64,000 nucleotides of DNA from Anniella stebbinsi (taxonomy: Eukaryota > Chordata > Lepidosauria > Squamata > Anniellidae). The notes under the pieces were generated by a model that saw only the letters and a program-made list of their open reading frames with translations, did no database searches and had not been told where the DNA came from. The position numbers and the translations under genes are program-made. The stretch is taken from positions 298,809,973-298,873,972 of the forward strand of contig JARDYH010000002.1 in the NCBI GenBank assembly GCA_029215795.1, given 5' to 3'. Position 1 is the first letter of the stretch; every line of letters begins with the position of its first letter. Below are positions 34,225 to 44,578 of this stretch, one piece after another.

Positions 34225-35188
34225 TTCTACAGTGACGAAAGTGTTTCAACAGTGATTTCCAGTGTAAGCCACAGTGAAATACAAGCTCAGGTTTCATTCA
34301 GATGTCACCTTTGCCATGTGGGAGTCACTGTGCCATAGTCTGGCCACAAGCTGCTCTGGTAAGGTTTGTTAAAGAAGCACTTGTGTGGGCCGACACATTG
34401 ATGTCATTACTTCTCATGCCATTTCCACATGTCTTGTAGTAGCGGCATGGGAAGGAACCACACCATCATCCCTACAAACATGACTAGTGTGGGGTGGGAC
34501 CAGACTATGACAGAGAAGCCCCATCCCACTGTGAAGGAAACGTTTGAATCCGAACAAAATCTGTTTGGACAGACAGATGCTATTGGCATACATCTGCTGG
34601 CTTACTATACTGTTGAACTCTGGAACTTGTGTGAAAGAAAATGATATTTAAACTATTTTACAGAGGAGATGCTACATGACCAGGCACCTCTCCTGCCAGG
34701 GTCTGCTGCTAAAAAGTGACAGATCAAACCAGTTTCTTGTATGCACTGATGACACTGCACAATATATCGAGTTAAGCAATGTTTGGTTTGGTTTTATTCA
34801 TATACAGGTGCATTCCTTGTAAAAACAAGCATGAGTTCTACTTTCTTTTAATATTCCAAAGCTGCAGCCTAGTTTATTTTCTTTATTTATCCTCAGTGCC
34901 TGGAAGAAGGGACACCTAAAGCAGTTTCTGAGTCCAATGAGGCTCATTCAACTACATGCACTCTTTCCCGGAGAGTATTGTGGGGAGGTGGCTTCCATCG
35001 CAGAACTGCCTGGAGGGTTGCATACATTCTGTTCCATTAAAACACATAAATCTTCTTTGGACAGAATCTGGAGCAGTTCCTTGCCAACAGTAGGTTGCCC
35101 TGAGATGTTCATCTTTTACTTTTGCTGCCATTGAAGGTGTTCCTTTTTGTCTTCAATGGGGTATGCAGATTTCACATTAACCACTTAC

Positions 35189-35278
35189 AGCACTATTCTA
35201 TACATTACTCAGACGTAAACCCCACTGTATTCCATGAGACTTACTCCTGGTTAAATGTGTATAGGATGGCAGCTGTAA
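35189..35278. mobile_element. Palindromic MITE (ATCCTATGCA family)
   Basis: CAGCACTATTCTATACATTA at the left and TGTGTATAGGATGGCAGCTG at the right, with ACGTAAACCCCACTG / GAGACTTACTCCTGG in the middle. Confidence 0.65.
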
Positions 35279-35888
35279 TCACTACAAGGCCTGCAAAGGG
35301 AGGACTTTTAGTACTTTCTGCTCTTAGACTTAAAAGCTAAGCATGGGTGAATAGCTGTTTGCCAAATGGCAATGATACTTTATAAGCTGGTTATCTAAGT
35401 CTATAACAGATGACCAAACTACTCCTGGGTGTGCTCCTGCGTAGCTCAGCTGTTTATATTATCCTGTGATAAAGAGGATTTTATCCACATCAGGTACAGA
35501 TGTGTGGAAGACTCACATGCGCTCTTCCTTCCACATGAGGCATTTATTGTGCACTCGTAATACCTTACTCAATGTTGTTTATGGGTTGTTTAGAATATAT
35601 TGTGATTCTCCAGTTTTGCCTTTGTTTTTTCAGAGCATTTCTCCAGGTTTTTTAAAAAACAAAAACAAATGGGGTATTATTTCTGAAAGCGCTGCTTCTA
35701 CTTCTGCATTTGTGCTACTCTGCTACAGCACAGCTCCACCTAGAGATCATGCAGCAGAAAAGTAGGAAAGAAAATGCTCTTTGTGTAGTGCTCAGATCAC
35801 AATTCTGTGACAAAACCAATTAACAGCCTAATGTAGAAAAGCCCTGTGTGGTAGAATATTCAGTAAAGTGTTAGATGGTAAAGGGTTA

Positions 35889-35952
35889 GCCTTCCCTAAC
35901 ATGGGATGATGGGAGTTGTAGTCAACACATCTGGAGGACTCTAGGAAGGCTC
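35889..35952. mobile_element. Short, internally deleted ACTCCCATCAT-type MITE
   Basis: AGCCTTCCCTAACATGGGAT, then GATGGGAGTTGTAGTCAACA and CATCTGGAGGACTCTAGGAA. Most of the left arm is missing compared with other copies. Confidence 0.6.
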
Positions 35953-37612
35953 CTGTATGGGTTCTGTATCATGTCCTGCCAAGGGAGAGGCAAGTCTTGC
36001 CACATTTCCACACTGAGACTCTATGGAAGCAGTAACACTCTCTTCTCCGCTTGGCAGGATCAACCCGATGACCAGCTTATTAAGTGGCCACATGGCACAT
36101 GATCACCAGGCCATCTGTGTTCCTCCTAAAGCTGAATCTTATAGTATAGCAGGAGGAAGGTGCATCTGTAACAGAATAATAAAGGCCACAGTTCAACAAG
36201 AGAGGACCATCAGGTCCTTTAAACAGTTGTACACCTCATCCATTCTCATATGTCCCAGGTGATGTTATCACTTCAAACAGATTGTAGCAGCATGAAGAGC
36301 CTTAAAGAGTCTTTCAAACTACAGTGCATATTTATGTTTAGTTCTGATAATAGCCACACTATGTCATCATTTTATGTTGACGTGTCTGATCAGATTAACT
36401 GCAGTTTATAGTCAAAATGCCAATCTGGATTGATGGTTTACAATATGCCATGTTGATAATTGGAGAAATTTATTCCAAGAGCATACAATGGACTGGAGGC
36501 CAGTCAATTGCACAAGAATATTTGGGCTGCCTTCTTCCTATGCATGCTATTGTCGCTACCACCCCACCCGCTCTCTTTATGTGGTTTGGCACCCTTTCTA
36601 TTTCCTTCCCTTGGTGCCACTGCTTTTGTGCCATGAGCTCTGGACAGACATTTCTATTCAGCCTGTGGAAAGGGTCGGATGTAGCACATCCTGACTGCAA
36701 TGCAACAAATTAGCCAACTTGCAACCTCACCAGCTGGAGTCAACTCTGTGTGTGCATTCCGTCTTCCTTTTGCTTTCAGGATACGTTTCTATCTTGGAAA
36801 CAATTCAGAGGGTTGCTTTTTTTTCAAGGCATGGCATCCATTCCTTGTGGTGTCCCAAACTTTGATTATTCCTCCAGCTAAGCAGTTAGATGCTAAACTG
36901 TGGATGAACTACGTTTTGCATGGTCACTACTTGAAAACATCCCACATGGTCCCTTTAACCATGTGGGGAGACAATCAACTGTAGGTACCAACAGAATGTC
37001 AAGTCCTATCGCCACCTTCCATTCTTCCACGTCGTTCTTGACTCCTCAGCTCTTGTCACCTCTAATTTTACCACCTCAATTCCCAGATGGGCCAATCCAG
37101 GATTCAACCCATCTTTTAACTTCTAGAAAGTAGGGATGGTCCTTGTAATCTGGGAAGTGCTGTGGTGTTCCCCTTTAATAGAAATGGCTAGTTTCGCAGG
37201 CACTGCAAAAGTACATTGAAACATATTCTTTGAAACAAAACACTCCACATGTCTGGAAAGACAGATACAGATAAATCCTTTTCCTTATCAAAAACACACA
37301 TGAATCTTACGATCTTGTATTTACCAGTATCTACCAGTCCGTAAGCTGTATAGTTCTGGTGGTGCTTCCAGGCTGACACTTCCTAGCATTACCCAGTTCA
37401 TTGCTCTTCCACTGTAAGCTACACGTGGAATTGCGATTGACTTTCCACACTTTGAAGAGAAGTGATGTATGTATGTGTGGTTTTGTGAACATTAAAATAT
37501 CAATTTTAAAAAACAACACACTAAGAAAAATGTTTCTGATGAGAAGGTAATAGTGAAGATGTGCAGAAATAGTTGAGTAGTGATAGGTTAACCCACCACC
37601 ACACCGGGAACA

Positions 37613-37873
37613 GCCCAAGACATTTTGCTGCCTGAGACAAAGGACAAGATGGTGTCCCTTCCATTCCATGTAGAAAACTGATTGGACTTGCTGTTGAATC
37701 TTTCTTCAACACTGGCAATGGGACAGCATCCAAAACACCTGAAAGTTAGCTTAGGGGGCATAAGGCAGGGCACGTGGGCCATAGCTCTCTCCTCCAAAAC
37801 CTTGCTGCTGCCTCCCAGCGTCTCCTGCCTGAGGCAACAGCCTCTGCCTAATGGTAGAGCTGGCCCTGCTCTC
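37613..37873 (-). repeat. Dispersed repeat, CAGGGCTGGCCCTA-type, copy 2 (reverse)
   Basis: Contains CCCAAGACATTTTGCTGCCT and TAATGGTAGAGCTGGCCCTG, the reverse complements of the ends seen at 11186-11720 and 59397-59657. Confidence 0.65.
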
Positions 37874-37949
37874 CCCTCCCTCCCCCAATTACTGCATATG
37901 ACAAAACCATGCCTCTTTAAAAAGAAAGAGGGAAAAGTAGCACTAAAGC

Positions 37950-38070
37950 AGCCTTCCTCAAACTGATGTCCTCCTGACGTGTTGGACTTCAACTCCCATA
38001 ATTCCCAGCCAGCTGAGAATGATGGGAGTTGCAGTCCAATATGTCTGGATGGCATCAGGTTGAGGAAGTC
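37950..38070. mobile_element. Palindromic ACTCCCATCAT-type MITE
   Basis: Arms CCTTCCTCAAACTGATG / CATCAGGTTGAGGAAG and GTTGGACTTCAACTCCCATA / GATGGGAGTTGCAGTCCAAT form an almost perfect hairpin around the ATTCCCAGCCAGCTGAGAAT centre. Confidence 0.85.
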
Positions 38071-39471
38071 TACGATTAGGTGAAAATTGCACTATTGCTC
38101 CATCCTTTCAACAGCAGTAACAACAAGCATTTCTGTGGTCTAAAAAGTGATAGAACTACAGGGAAAAGCCCTTGAGGATAATGATTGTATGGCAGCAATC
38201 CCAGAATGTAGACTATCACTACAGAAGATGTTTTTTAGATTTGTGGCATATCGTTAAGCATTATCCTTATACAACTGCTGGACTCTGTAGTAGTAAAATG
38301 AATGTTGAGAGACCACGTTTTTTGAAATAAAAATTCGTCAATCACCTCTGGTGACAGACTTCTAATGGTGCTCAACTAAGGGATTGTTTACCCACCCTTC
38401 TCTTTCAGTTTCTACGGCTTGATCCAAAATGCAGCTTACTTGGTAGACAGAGTATATTAAATATTCTGGTTAACTTCCCCACCACCACCACCACCATGTT
38501 CCAAGTTCGCTGGCTTCTCCCTAAGAAGAGACTCTGTAGTGGGAGGGAATCAACAGGTGTTGCTTTTTCTAGCATGGAGATTCCACGAGGGGGGAAAGCA
38601 GCAGCACCAATTGAATTTCTGCCTGAAATGTAGCTGCTAAAAGCATAGAATCTCTGCTGGGGAAATGGTGGCAACTCTACAAAGGCTCTTCTTGAATTCC
38701 TGCCTTTTAAAGATGCCCAAATAAGCATAGCTTAACCCCAAATACCAAGTCAAGAAATATGAAAATACTTCTGTCTTTCAGGTAGTTTTGTAAATTCCTC
38801 CATTGTTCAAAATGTTTTCTAACGGAGGAACAATTACATTTATTATTACATCCGTATGATGTTCATCCATGTGTGCAAATTATAACTCTGCATGAGTCTA
38901 ATCATTATTTTCCAGTGGCTTCTATCCAAACCCATTGACATCAACAGGGGTTTTGGTCATTAACGTCATTCAGCTGTGGAGTGCAGCAATGTGAATCCGT
39001 GACAAATTCCTATTGCTTTTAGAGGGTATAGATTTTGCACCCAAGTCTGTTTCTTCAAGGGTAATGGATAGTGATTCGCATCATCTATTTTCCAAACTGA
39101 TCTCCAATCAATGGATCCAATGACGCAGTCAAGGTCTGATGTAAATCCTATGGAATTCGGTGGAAAGCGTCTTGATATTGGGCTATTTCCCAGCCAGCGA
39201 GATCAGAGAAGAGCCTTTATCAAGCGCTGTTTATTGCCATGGGAGCACTTTGTATTATCACTGGCACCATTTTGTGCAAAGTAGCATCCATTGCCCACAA
39301 CAACAACCCATGTAGTGAAGGAACCTTACTGCTTTTTTGTAGGAAGGTCACTTTAATGAGATATATTTTTCTTCACTTTTAACCACAAGCTTTTCAATTA
39401 CATGTTTCTTCCCTTTCCCTGACCAACCCATCTCCAGAACTCACATTTTTCAAATCATTCTCCCTTTGTTT

Positions 39472-39472
<1 letters not shown>

Positions 39473-39507
<35 letters not shown>
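39473..39507. repeat. (CA)n microsatellite
   Basis: About 17 CA units. Confidence 0.95.
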
Positions 39508-39509
<2 letters not shown>

Positions 39510-39710
39510 TTGTCATGGGACACCTGTTTTGGTGCCTCTGTTTTAAATACAACACACCAATGCCTGCCTATGCAGTGAAATCTGCTTCTCTGCAAAACCC
39601 AACATTGGCCATCATTGCTGTTCATCTCTTCTGTCATGATGCAGACATCACCCAACCACTTCAATGCTACTATAATCTACATCACTGTTGTACTCAAACC
39701 AAGTAAAGCG

Positions 39711-39716
39711 AATAAA
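39711..39716 (+). terminator. Candidate poly(A) signal AATAAA
   Basis: AATAAA followed by TTTTGGACTTTATTC. It is the best-placed hexamer downstream of ABLIM3 that is not in an obvious repeat. Function is inferred only. Confidence 0.3.
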
Positions 39717-40295
39717 GTTTTGGACTTTATTCTTACCTTGCTCTTTGGCTGTTCATTTCATTTAATGAGTCATTACGGGTTTGTGCTTGCAACATCTTGG
39801 AATACAATCGATTTTATGCTGATGGATGTTGCAGCTTGGGTCAAAGACTCACTTTTGGTGAAAGGTTTACCAGGAACAGAGAGGATGCCTTGGGGGCTGG
39901 GGCTGGTAAAAAAACCCACACCTGTCTGCAGGCAGCAAGGAAGGCTGATCTGATGGCATATTTACAGAAAGATAGGAGAGATTTAAATCCCTTTGGCCCA
40001 AACAGGGTTCTAGGCCAAAGCTTGCAACCTACCATCCAGGTCTCCCTGGAACCTCAGTCTGGCAGCTCAATGGTGTCTCTAAGCCAGGAGTGGGTGGCTT
40101 TTTTATGCTGAGGACTGCACTCCCTTGCGGTAAGTTGTGGGGGGGGGGAATCTCCTGTTGATAATGGGCAGCGCCAAAGATAGTGGTGGACAGGGCCATA
40201 GCCAAAAATAGGTGGATCAAACTTGTGAATCTGCTCTCCTGCCACTTCCTTTGTTCTTTCTGCTGCCCTCCTTTACTCCCTCTTCCATTGTCTGC

Positions 40296-40851
40296 TCAAT
40301 GGAGGAGGCACAACGTGGGATAGGTAACCTCAGGTGCTACATCCAGTTTTCTTAAATGGCCACAGTCACTGATAGTCACTGGCTTTCTCTGGCTATCGAG
40401 GGTCTGGGGAGCAAGGAGCTGGTTGGGGAATGCTTCCAGATTCTCCCTGGTCACTGGGAGAGTCTGTGGTCCACTCTTCAAAGTCAGCACCTCATGGGGA
40501 TTGAGAGGATGGTGTGTGAACCAAGGTGGAGATCTGGGAACTGGTTCTGACTCCTCTGAGTCACTGCCACTAGAAACTTCCATCTCAGAGTGCTCTAAGG
40601 CCTGGGCCATGACAATAACCCACCTAAGGCTTTTCCAGATGAGACTGTTCATGGGTTTCAGAGGGTGGAGTGCTCTGTTCATGGCTTCAGATAGTGGTCA
40701 GAAGCCTATGGAACCCAAGCCACAATCTTCACAGACACCTTTCCCCAAACCTGGTTCACCTGAAGAGTCAAGTCTCCTGCTTCATCATGCTTGCCCAACA
40801 TTGCAGAGAGCATGCCCGGTAATAGACTACATAAAGGAGGACAAGTGCTGA
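40296..40851. other. Unassigned block, open on both strands
   Basis: A 128-codon minus-strand frame (40682-40296) overlaps a 142-codon plus-strand frame (40423-40851). The minus-strand product has an acidic, Ser/Pro-rich stretch (SSGSDSEESEPVPRSPP) but no domain I recognise. Without a splice context or start signal it could be a decayed retroelement or chance. Left as unknown. Confidence 0.25.
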
Positions 40852-41212
40852 CTTCAGCCCAGTGGGTTAGCATCTTAAGGGTCCACACTTTTTAGGCAAG
40901 TGGGTGGAACACAAATGGAGGGAATCCTAAGGCCTCAAGTCAGCTCCAACCTTTGTTTGGGTAAGGTGCTCACTTGGAGCTTTGCATAGTGCCACTTTGC
41001 CTCATGGTTACCTCCGGTGGATGTATCAAAACATAGTCCAGGACTCTGGCTACACTTACCCAGCTGTTGTGTTGAGTTACAAGGAGTCTTACATTTAAAT
41101 GGCTTACTTTGTATGCCCTCCTGCCTGTTTGGATATGTGATGGGGCGGGGGGGGGGGATTCTTTCTCCTCTCTGGTCCTCATTACCTTTTGAAAGCCATA
41201 ATGCTGTATTTA

Positions 41213-41240
41213 ATTATTATTATTATTATTATTATTATTA
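41213..41240. repeat. (ATT)n microsatellite
   Basis: About nine ATT units. Confidence 0.95.
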
Positions 41241-41584
41241 GGAAGAGAAGGAGGGTGTATTTTGGCTACATATGTACACTGCTACACACCTACACTGAAG
41301 GAACATGTACCTGGACTTTAATCATAGAGTTGTGGTGCACCACAGCATAACTGGCAGTTCCAGGATGTGGAATGGGCCAAAAGCCAGCATGTAGGGTTCT
41401 AGGATATGTTGCTTGTTCCATAGAAGCCCTTTAGCTTCTTTAGGGTCCTAAGAAGCCAGACAATAGATGGCCAGTGAAACTTAATTACATTAGGAACTGA
41501 GTAGCAAGAAAGGCATTTCTATACTGCAGCAGTCCCATGCTTGCTGAATAGAGGGTGGGAACCATCCCCTTTGCCCATGCCCAT

Positions 41585-41895
41585 AGAGCAAGGTCAGACA
41601 ACCTTTTTAGGCCACGGACACAATTGGCAATTTGAAATACTGTCCTGGGCACCACCACAAAATGGCTGTCTTGACACCGGACAAATAACATGCCCCAAAC
41701 CTGAGTACAAGGCAGCATCCGAGTCCCAAAACTCTAAACCACCGTTTTCAGCACTAAGGAAAACTTTCTTCACAGCAAAATGTGTTAATTTTTTTTTAAA
41801 AGTGGGAGGGTTGGCGCACATTGGTGGGTGCCAAGAAAGGTGTCCAGGGTCACATTAGTACCCGCGGGCACCATGTTGCCTACTCCTGCCACGGA
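41585..41895. mobile_element. Possible hAT-like non-autonomous element
   Basis: Ends GCAAGGTCAGACAACCTTTT and GGCACCATGTTGCCTACTCC are loosely inverted (AGGCAAC-type). The interior contains CCTGGGCACCACCACAAAAT and GGGTGCCAAGAAAGGTGTCC. A related GTGGGTGCCATGGCACCCGC segment occurs at about 48955. No clear target duplication. Confidence 0.4.
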
Positions 41896-42819
41896 GGGAA
41901 GTATACACTAGCTTGCAACCTATTTTACCCTGTGTTACCAATACAGCAGCTAGCTTACCTTTTCAGGAAAAACAGAGGCTTATTGTTACATGTTTTGTAC
42001 CAGGACCTGTATAATTGGGAAGGAGGGAAAGGGTGTTTTTTTAATCGCTAAAGAAAAGTCTTTTAAAAATTTAATAAACACTAAATAACAAACAGCAAAG
42101 AAAATTGAGGCTTTTTGAATCAAGGTGCTGGAGAAATGCTGCCCACTTCACAACACATAACATAATTATTAAGATCATTTATTATTATCAGTAATAGTAT
42201 TGATATTTTGGTATTGTACAGTTTTGAGATACTAGATTAATTACACAGTAGCCTTATAGTGCTTGCCCTAGCCTACTCAGCACTGTCATCACCTCACAGT
42301 TGACCCCGTATGACGTGCCAAGATGAAGTGTGTAAAAAGAGTACAGACGATCGATTTCTGCAAAATGGCCAAGAGCTCCTTCAGTGTGTGGCTGCCGTTT
42401 CCTGTGTGGTTGTTCTCAGTCTCCATTTGTGGCAGCTCATCTTGAATAATCTTCGGACCCACAATCAGCAGGAAAGCCTTTTTCCTCTCCCCCTCCCCCT
42501 CCCCCTCCCCCGCCACCTCCCCTTAACTGTTGAAAATAGAACATAAAAACTAACATCTGAGCAGAATATGGTATAGCAGTTAACAGCAGCCATCAGCTGC
42601 TAGGACATGTACATGAGCAAGTAACAAAACAGAAGAGTTAACTTGAAACAAAATTAAAACAAAAAAACAAACCCTCTCCCTCGCAAAAACAGCAGCCATT
42701 GATTGCCTGAACTATTCTGGAAGAATAATGCAAGGGTTGTTTTTTAATAAGTTCAGTGAACATTATGCCTGGCATTATAATTTCCTGAAAGACTGTGCTG
42801 CCCCATTAGTTTGTTTAGT

Positions 42820-42975
42820 ATGCATTGTAGTTTTAGTTTTGGTTTTAAATATTTTAAACATTTTATCCGATACTATTTTGTATTTATTGTTATGTGTTTT
42901 GATTTTTGATTTTGTAAACCACTTAGATATATTTTTGATATGGTAAGTAGCATATAAATTGAAACAACAACAACA
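42820..42975 (+). mobile_element. LINE (L2-like) 3' tail
   Basis: TTTTAAATATTTTAAACATT...TTGTAAACCACTTAGATATA...GGTAAGTAGCATATAAATTG, then AACAACAACA. This matches the general form of L2-like 3' ends (GTAAACC.CTTAGA..., ATATAAAT, short A-rich microsatellite). Confidence 0.6.
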
Positions 42976-43081
42976 TAATTTACACAGCTTTGAATAATTT
43001 CCACTCTGGAAATGCTGCAAAGTCAGTTAAGCACAAATATAACGTAAACAAGTGTTGTTCAGTGTTACAAAGCATTAAAAC

Positions 43082-43217
43082 TAGCCTTTCCCAACCTGCT
43101 GCCCTCCAAATGACTTTGACTATAATGCCCATCATCCCTGATTATGGGCAATGCTGGCTGGGGCTCATGGGAGTTGAAATCCAACATTTCTGGAGGGGAC
43201 CAACTTGGAGAACCCTG
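43082..43217. mobile_element. Palindromic ACTCCCATCAT-type MITE
   Basis: CTAGCCTTTCCCAACCTGCT and AATGCCCATCATCCCTG on the left; GCTGGCTGGGGCTCATGGGA and GTTGAAATCCAACATTTCTG on the right. The arms are divergent but alignable. Confidence 0.7.
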
Positions 43218-43809
43218 CATTAAAGAAACAAAAACCCTAGTCACCCAGTAAAACAAAGGTAGTTGTGGTGACCATAAGAAGCATTACAAAATCCATATTA
43301 ACATAATGCCTTTATTAGCCCAACAAAAGATGACACCAAAATGTGCAAACTTTCTAGCTCTTAATCAGGCGCCATGTTAGAAAAAGCAGGTTGGGTGAGG
43401 CAGGGCTGAGGACAAGGAGGGGAAGAAATCTGACTTAATGGTGAGGTCACTGTGTCTACATATTCAGAGTCCTAAGCTGAAAGGGTGAGGTGGAGCCTGC
43501 AGATGTTCAAATTAGACTCTTCGTGTCATGCAATGGAGCTGCCTCAAGGGTTGCTGGAAACCAGGAAGGGGGGAAATGTTGAAACACCCCCCCCCATTTT
43601 GGAAATGAGAAAGTACTGCTGTTTCTCAGGCGTGTTTCCATCCTGGGAGAAGCACACTGGCCCTTTTGACCAGTGGATCATAGAGAGAAAATAGGCAGTA
43701 ATTTATATTAACCAAGTTGGAGATCATTTTAGATGCTGTACTAAGTTTTTTTTAAAAAAAAGTCAGTTGAAACCAAATTGGGTAGCTTGACCTAATAGTT
43801 GGACGTGGA

Positions 43810-43965
43810 TGAACCCCTCAGAGAATAAAGTCCCACCTTCAGGTGGTGTAAAATCCCCTTCTGAAAAACCTTTTCAGGTGGTGTAAAACCATCAGAACCC
43901 TGTTCTTATAGAAAGAGGATTTTACACCACCTGAAATTGGGACTTTATTCTCTGAGGGTTCATCT
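43810..43965. mobile_element. Foldback element with internal direct repeat
   Basis: GATGAACCCCTCAGAGAATA and AAGTCCCACCTTCAGGTGGT, then GTAAAATCC, are inverted at the right end as GGATTTTACACCACCTGAA, then GGGACTTTATTCTCTGAGG and GTTCATC. A second TTCAGGTGGTGTAAAACC copy lies between the arms (near 43875). Roughly 155 bases, non-coding. Confidence 0.8.
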
Positions 43966-44074
43966 GGCCTATGTAAAGTATAGCACATGGCCATCTACGT
44001 TGTAGGCTTTGGCAAATACCTGCAATTAAACATGCAGCCTATAATGAGCATCCAGGGAATCTAGCAGAGGTCAT

Positions 44075-44270
44075 CGTCAGTGGGAGACCGCATGCTCTGC
44101 ATACAGAAGATCCCAGAAGGTCTGGGCATTGCTATCTGCATTTTAGAAAGGATTTCCAGTCACAGGGCTGGAAACTATCTTTGCTTAAGAGATCTTGCTT
44201 CTACTTGAAATATACAACACTGGGCTTGGTAGATTAATGGTTTCGTTCAGTATAAGGCAGCATCTTGTAT
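44075..44270 (+). mobile_element. Degenerate tRNA-derived SINE remnant
   Basis: GGGAGACCGCATGCTCTGCA, then TACAGAAGATCCCAGAAGGT corresponds to the B-box region of a reptile SINE of the GCATGCTTTGCATGCAGAAG type. It ends with the usual GGTTT..TTCAGTATAAGGCAGC block. Badly mutated. Confidence 0.55.
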
Positions 44271-44578
44271 TCATTTATTAAACCTCAACTCTGACTTGGG
44301 GTCTGAGCCAGAGATGGACGAATCTGCTGTTAAATCCTCACCTCCCAGAGCACCCCATCCGGTCTAATCAGAAGGTAGGCCAGGAGGGCCATTTGGCCGG
44401 GGCCTCAAGCTCAAAGGGAGCCACTAGCTGGCTTGAGCTATAGCTTGGCCAGCATCATAGACTTCCATGGTCTACCGGACTGGATTCAAGGTGAAAATCT
44501 ATGATGACAATTTTGTATGGTGAGTTTCATGGGGATACACATTTGAATTTTTTTTAATATATCCCTCTGTTTGTATCC

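Larger units (their letters stand above)
33150..39730 (+). other. ABLIM3: Probable ABLIM3 3' UTR and proximal downstream DNA
   Basis: No coding exon recognised. Possible poly(A) signals are AATAAA at 36178 and at 39711 (GCGAATAAAGTTTTGGAC, followed by T-rich sequence). If the distal site is used, the UTR is about 6.5 kb and includes the hAT MITE at 33917-34224. The region also holds MITE copies (35189-35278, 35889-35952, 37950-38070), a reversed dispersed repeat (37613-37873) and a CA tract (39473-39507). Transcript evidence would be needed to set the end. Confidence 0.4.

Noticed and set aside
40296..40851. Retroviral or gypsy-type gag fragment
   Set aside because: Ser/Pro/acidic composition alone is not evidence; no zinc knuckle, protease or LTR pair seen.
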